Position numbers and translations under genes: made by a program | The notes under the pieces: model-generated | The model's database searches: none | What the model was told of the DNA's origin: nothing | Seen by the model: only the letters and a program-made list of their open reading frames with translations | Part shown: piece by piece, positions 6,960-9,737 of the stretch | How the letters are laid out: each line of letters starts with the position of its first letter | Numbering within the stretch: the first letter of the stretch is position 1 | Source: Victivallales bacterium | Lineage (GTDB): Bacteria; Verrucomicrobiota; Lentisphaeria; Oligosphaerales; Oligosphaeraceae | Assembly: GCA_017543165.1 (NCBI GenBank) | Contig: JAFYGL010000027.1 | Span: forward strand, 1 to 9,737 | DNA: 9,737 bases | Reading direction: 5' to 3'

Positions 6960-7934
6960 CTACTGTCCACTGTCCTCTTTCCACTCCTTCTGGAAGAAAT
7001 CCCGTGTAAACTGCGCCTCTTCTGGCACCTTTTCAATTTCGCGGTCGCCAAGAATCACAATATCGCTAATCTTGCCCTGGGCGAGGTAGTTTTTTGCCTT
7101 GGCAAGTTGGATTGACAGGAAAGCCACGGTATTCGGCGCCTGCGTGGCGAAATAATCAAAGAGAAATACGCCAAGCATTATCTTCCTGCCTGGGAAAGCA
7201 AGCCTGCACTTCTCAATGGCACAATCCATTTCATTTAGCTGGTACTTGTAGCCCAGCCAAAGATTCACCGCATCCACGTATGGCTCAATTTCCTTGATTT
7301 TGGGTGAATCAAGTTCCGAAGCATACACAACTGTATATAATTGAAGATTACTATTGTGCGATTTCAAGGCATTGTATATTCCAACTAGACTGTCCAAAGA
7401 CAAATCCATGCCGAAATGCCCCACCAGATCGTCAATAATGCCACCTTCTATGTTATGATATTGCAATGACAACTTGCTGAGGCGTTCCGCAGTCTCTGCA
7501 TCCGTGCCGCGGGAGGCGCCTGGTGAACGGCTCACCTCGGACAGCTGGCACAGCAGCCGCCTGGTGCTGGAATGCAAGGCAATCGCCTCTTCGTCAACGG
7601 GGCCATACACATAGACCACATTCTGGAAACCAAACCACTTCGCACCGTCCATGGCGCAATCTGGCTTTACGCTCCCGCCCCAATATGGCGTAGGTCCTCC
7701 CCATAGCCAGGTATTTTCCCTGGTGAAATGGGATGCTCCAGGCTTGTCCATTTCACCTTGTATCTCAAATACCAGTTCTTCCAGTTGCCTGTTGTTTTCC
7801 TTGCATTGTTCTTCAATCTCAGGAGGAACAGGTTCGCCGTGTTTGCTGTATTTGTAGGCCTTGCCTGCAAGTTTCTCCGCCTCTGCGGCCAATTCTGCCT
7901 TCTGCCTGAAAAGTTGGGACAGCCTGTTCGCCAT
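6960..7934 (-). CDS. Unrecognised protein coupled to GH39 gene, possible TIM-barrel hydrolase
   Basis: I do not recognise this 324-residue protein. Residues 1-65 are charged and helical, probably coiled coil (RQKAELAAEAEKLAGKAYKY; EEQCKENNRQLEELVFEIQG). The rest alternates short hydrophobic strands and helices like a TIM barrel: WFGFQNVVYVYG (100-111), NIEGGIIDDLVGHF (161-174), LQLYTVVYASELD (197-209), VDAVNLWLGY (220-229), GRKIMLGVFLFDYF (249-262), ISDIVILGDRE (289-299). The adjacent Asp pair D168-D169 at a strand end and a Trp/Gly-rich patch WLWGGPTPYWGG (76-87) are candidate active-site or sugar-contact features; this is inference. There is no signal peptide. The ATG start at 7934 is preferred: GGGGA (7943-7947, minus strand) lies 8 bases upstream and the GH39 stop is 4 bases upstream. 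A TTG at 7952 would add 6 residues and overlap the GH39 gene. The tight link suggests the same sugar pathway. Confidence 0.85.
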   Translation of the reverse strand: MANRLSQLFRQKAELAAEAEKLAGKAYKYSKHGEPVPPEIEEQCKENNRQLEELVFEIQGEMDKPGASHFTRENTWLWGGPTPYWGGSVKPDCAMDGAKWFGFQNVVYVYGPVDEEAIALHSSTRRLLCQLSEVSRSPGASRGTDAETAERLSKLSLQYHNIEGGIIDDLVGHFGMDLSLDSLVGIYNALKSHNSNLQLYTVVYASELDSPKIKEIEPYVDAVNLWLGYKYQLNEMDCAIEKCRLAFPGRKIMLGVFLFDYFATQAPNTVAFLSIQLAKAKNYLAQGKISDIVILGDREIEKVPEEAQFTRDFFQKEWKEDSGQ

Positions 7935-7938
7935 ATAA

Positions 7939-9471
7939 CTATTCCCCGACAATCTCTATCAACTCGACTGAATTTGGCGTTAGCAGCGTCTCGCCTGCAT
8001 ACGCATTTGCACCCTTTTCATCGGGGCGGCACTTCTCCAGTCGCGCACGACGTGAAATCTGCTCGCGCTCCCAGACGGTGGGCATTGCAGGGCAGTTCAG
8101 GCGGCCCCACGCAGTATAGGCATTGCTGAACACCTGGTCTATGCGGTAGCGGCGCACGGTAAAATGCCCAGGCAGATTGCCGACATTGAATGAAACTGGA
8201 ACTGGCTCCCCTTCCCTGCCGAAATCCCAGACATGATTGTAAAGCGCAATTACGATTGCACCATCCTTGCGCCTGGTGGCAAATGCGCCAGCATCTGGAG
8301 AATCGCAGCATATCTCGCAGGGTATTGCCTCTTCACCCAGTTTTGCCGCCATGGCGAAGACGTTTGCAATTGGCTTGCGCCAGCCACGGGCCGTGAAGAA
8401 AGTCCTATGCCCATCAAAGTCCTCCGTATTGTGGTCCTGGCCAGAAAGGCATATCATCATGCGCATGGGCGGTATCGGCAGCTGGCGCATCAAGTCAATC
8501 AGCCTGAAATAGAATGCGGCATAGTATTCAGTTTCACGGAAGCGCATGCGCGGCATGTCCTTGATGCCGAGGTATCCTTCTGCGGCTGCGGCCCATTCAT
8601 CAATAACCGCAGGCAATTCACCCAGGCCGCATTCCGCCATAATGCCACGATATTGGCAGTACTGGTTCACAATGCTCTCGGGGCAGACGCGATGCCGCAA
8701 GGGGTCATGCACATCCTGCGGAATGGAGCTGTAGCAGTGCATTGAGACAAAGTCTATGCGGGTGCCCTTTGCGCCTGTGACAAAGTTCTTTCCACTGGAG
8801 ACATGCTCCATCACGCGCCTGAAAAAGTCCTTATAGTGCCCGCATGAAGGGCCGCCCACCTGCAGCCGAGGCGACACGGCATGCACACCCGCCTCGAAGA
8901 AGTCGTACAACTTGCAGTACTCCTCTATCTTATAATCCTGCTGCTCCTTGGTGAGTTCAAAGAAGAACTGCGGATAAATCCAGAAGCCCAGGTCGGGCTC
9001 GTTCCAGCAGTGGAACAGCCACTGGGACACCTCGTCAATGCCATAGCGGTCCACCCAATGCTGCGCCTGCGCCTGGCACAACTGGCGCCACTCGTCATAG
9101 TCGGCTGGATTGGAACGGCAGAAGCGCTTGTCCTTGTAGCGCCGCCCGCTCAATTCAGTAGGCGTCTTTGCCATGGCAATCGACATGAAATTGAAGCACA
9201 TCAGCATCTTGTAGCCACGGGAAACCATATAGTCCAGACGCACATCCTGCTCGGAAAAGTCAAACACCAGCTGCCCTTTCTCATTCCTGGACACCACATC
9301 CTCGAACATGGTGTAGAGGCGGACATACCTGGCGGAGCCGTCCGCAGCCAATTTGTCCAGTATATCCTGCCCCCAGATGTCCTCCACCGCATCAGTTGGA
9401 TGGAAATGAATGTTGTTCCAGAAATTGGCCTTTGGCTGGCCTTGTTCAAGTGCGTTGATTTTGATTTGCAT
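7939..9471 (-). CDS. GH39-like glycoside hydrolase (beta-xylosidase family)
   Basis: A retaining glycoside hydrolase resembling family GH39, whose known members include beta-xylosidases and alpha-L-iduronidases. Its 510 residues match the usual ~500. The TIM barrel spans about 15-375. WNEPD (156-160) carries the likely acid/base Glu158. VIDEW (289-293) carries the likely nucleophile Glu292. Between them, DFVSMHCYS (240-248) is the barrel strand typical of the family. A C-terminal beta-sandwich follows, with the family-typical YRIDQVFSNAYTAW (442-455). There is no signal peptide or anchor, so it probably acts in the cytoplasm on imported short glycans. The start at 9471 is the only good ATG before the conserved FWNNIHFHP segment. 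No Shine-Dalgarno is visible, only an A8 tract and gacgaac before the ATG. The gene lies between an unidentified upstream gene and a closely coupled downstream gene. The family is well supported; substrate is not, and xyloside activity should not be assumed. Confidence 0.9.
   Translation of the reverse strand: MQIKINALEQGQPKANFWNNIHFHPTDAVEDIWGQDILDKLAADGSARYVRLYTMFEDVVSRNEKGQLVFDFSEQDVRLDYMVSRGYKMLMCFNFMSIAMAKTPTELSGRRYKDKRFCRSNPADYDEWRQLCQAQAQHWVDRYGIDEVSQWLFHCWNEPDLGFWIYPQFFFELTKEQQDYKIEEYCKLYDFFEAGVHAVSPRLQVGGPSCGHYKDFFRRVMEHVSSGKNFVTGAKGTRIDFVSMHCYSSIPQDVHDPLRHRVCPESIVNQYCQYRGIMAECGLGELPAVIDEWAAAAEGYLGIKDMPRMRFRETEYYAAFYFRLIDLMRQLPIPPMRMMICLSGQDHNTEDFDGHRTFFTARGWRKPIANVFAMAAKLGEEAIPCEICCDSPDAGAFATRRKDGAIVIALYNHVWDFGREGEPVPVSFNVGNLPGHFTVRRYRIDQVFSNAYTAWGRLNCPAMPTVWEREQISRRARLEKCRPDEKGANAYAGETLLTPNSVELIEIVGE
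7943..7947 (-). promoter_or_regulatory. Ribosome binding site deciding the 7934 start
   Basis: GGGGA on the minus strand lies 8 bases before the ATG at 7934 and within the last codons of the GH39 gene. It supports the ATG start over the TTG at 7952, and suggests that ribosomes finishing GH39 re-initiate on the next gene. Confidence 0.6.
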
Positions 9472-9492
9472 GTTCGTCTTTTTTTTGATTTG

Positions 9493-9531
9493 TGCGCCTT
9501 AGCGCAATGTGAGCGCCAGGCGCTCACATTG
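9493..9531 (-). repeat. 27-base palindrome plus small hairpin before GH39 gene
   Basis: Perfect 13-base arms (9505-9517 and 9519-9531) surround one central base; the half-site contains TGTGAGCGCC. Overlapping one edge is a second hairpin, tgcgc (9493-9497) with gcgca (9502-9506) around ctta; the two share two bases, so they would compete in RNA. It begins 10 bases after the upstream stop and ends about 20 bases before the GH39 ATG. There is no T-run after it on either strand, so it is not a standard terminator. It may be an operator for a sugar-responsive regulator or an RNA stem that protects or divides the message. Confidence 0.7.
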
Positions 9532-9541
9532 AAAATGCTTG

Positions 9542-9737
9542 TTACATTTCGGAGTACTTCTTGATTATGCGGAGGTATTCTGGCGAGTATGTGTCTGGCT
9601 TGCAGAAGATGCAAAGGGACTTTGCCCCCGCCTCGTAGATTGCCTGCATGCGCTTTTCAAAAGCGTCTGGCTCGTTGATGCCCATGGAACTCTCCACAGC
9701 CAGGCCTGGGGACAACTCCGCCTTCGCGCCTTCCATA
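9542..9737 (-). CDS. C-terminal fragment of unidentified protein, 5' end outside window
   Basis: The last ~64 residues of a minus-strand gene ending in TAA at 9542-9544; the frame remains open to the window edge, and the Met near 9736 is probably internal. Visible sequence: SPGLAVESSMGINEPDAFEK, then RMQAIYEAGAKSLCIFCKP and a charged end IIKKYSEM. The helix followed by the hydrophobic strand SLCIF after an AG turn resembles the last helix-strand unit of a TIM barrel, which would fit a hydrolase or related sugar-handling protein; this is a weak inference and no family is recognised. It lies 70 bases upstream of the GH39 gene on the same strand, so a shared operon is likely. Confidence 0.7.
   Translation of the reverse strand, partial: MEGAKAELSPGLAVESSMGINEPDAFEKRMQAIYEAGAKSLCIFCKPDTYSPEYLRIIKKYSEM

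Noticed and set aside
6450..7115. 221-residue + strand frame overlapping the end of nhaC and the terminator
   Set aside because: It reads through the conserved end of nhaC, the terminator and the end of the opposing gene; the product is low-complexity His/Arg-rich and looks like an out-of-frame shadow.
7950..7952. TTG start for the 324-residue protein (six residues longer)
   Set aside because: The ATG at 7934 has a GGGGA at 8-base spacing; the TTG has no comparable site and would overlap GH39 by 14 bases. It remains possible but less likely.
9505..9531. CRP site or classic lac operator
   Set aside because: Half-sites look similar, but the spacing between TGTGA and TCACA is 11 bases, not the 6 of CRP, and between TGTGAGC and GCTCACA 7 bases where the ideal lac operator has none.
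8881..9564. 227-residue + strand frame opposite GH39
   Set aside because: It is opposite the conserved GH39 catalytic region and runs through the intergenic palindrome; no family features.

Overview
The window (roughly half G+C by eye, not computed) has two divisions that meet tail to tail near position 6,900. The left part, on the + strand, is the cytoplasmic motor and inner-membrane platform of a type IV pilus / type II secretion-like machine, followed by a NhaC-family Na+/H+ antiporter. The right part, on the - strand, is a three-gene carbohydrate-hydrolase-like operon whose upstream end leaves the window. I see no rRNA, tRNA, insertion sequence, phage gene or CRISPR array. A Gram-negative, sugar-degrading bacterium of the Planctomycetes-Verrucomicrobia-Lentisphaerae type would fit: two PilB/GspE ATPases in tandem with PilT and PilC, a PilT with the LHTTGAA variant, and a cytoplasmic GH39 enzyme beside an orphan TIM-barrel-like protein. 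This is an inference from style, not proof.

Plus strand: a GspE/PilB-type ATPase missing its N-terminal part (to 974), a complete PilB/GspE ATPase (1004-2707), a PilT retraction ATPase (2723-3814), an intrinsic-terminator-like hairpin and a short inverted repeat in the 78-base gap, the PilC/GspF platform protein (3893-5137), a 98-base gap with two tandem related hairpins, then the NhaC-like antiporter (5236-6849) and a strong terminator (6876-6914). The three ATPases are tightly spaced and probably co-transcribed. PilB-type ATPases power pilin assembly and PilT powers retraction, both acting through PilC. No pilin, PilM-N-O-P-Q or secretin gene lies in the window.

Minus strand, in transcription order: the C-terminal end of an unidentified protein (9737-9542), a 70-base gap with a 27-base perfect palindrome and a smaller hairpin, a GH39-like glycoside hydrolase (9471-7939), and an unrecognised 324-residue protein starting 4 bases after the hydrolase stop (7934-6960). 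The GH39 enzyme has both expected catalytic glutamates and no export signal, so it probably acts on imported oligosaccharides.

I found no clear new multi-gene defence or mobile system. The observations most worth a second look are the two tandem hairpins with a compensatory base-pair change in front of the antiporter gene, the palindrome in front of the GH39 gene, and the unrecognised protein coupled to GH39.
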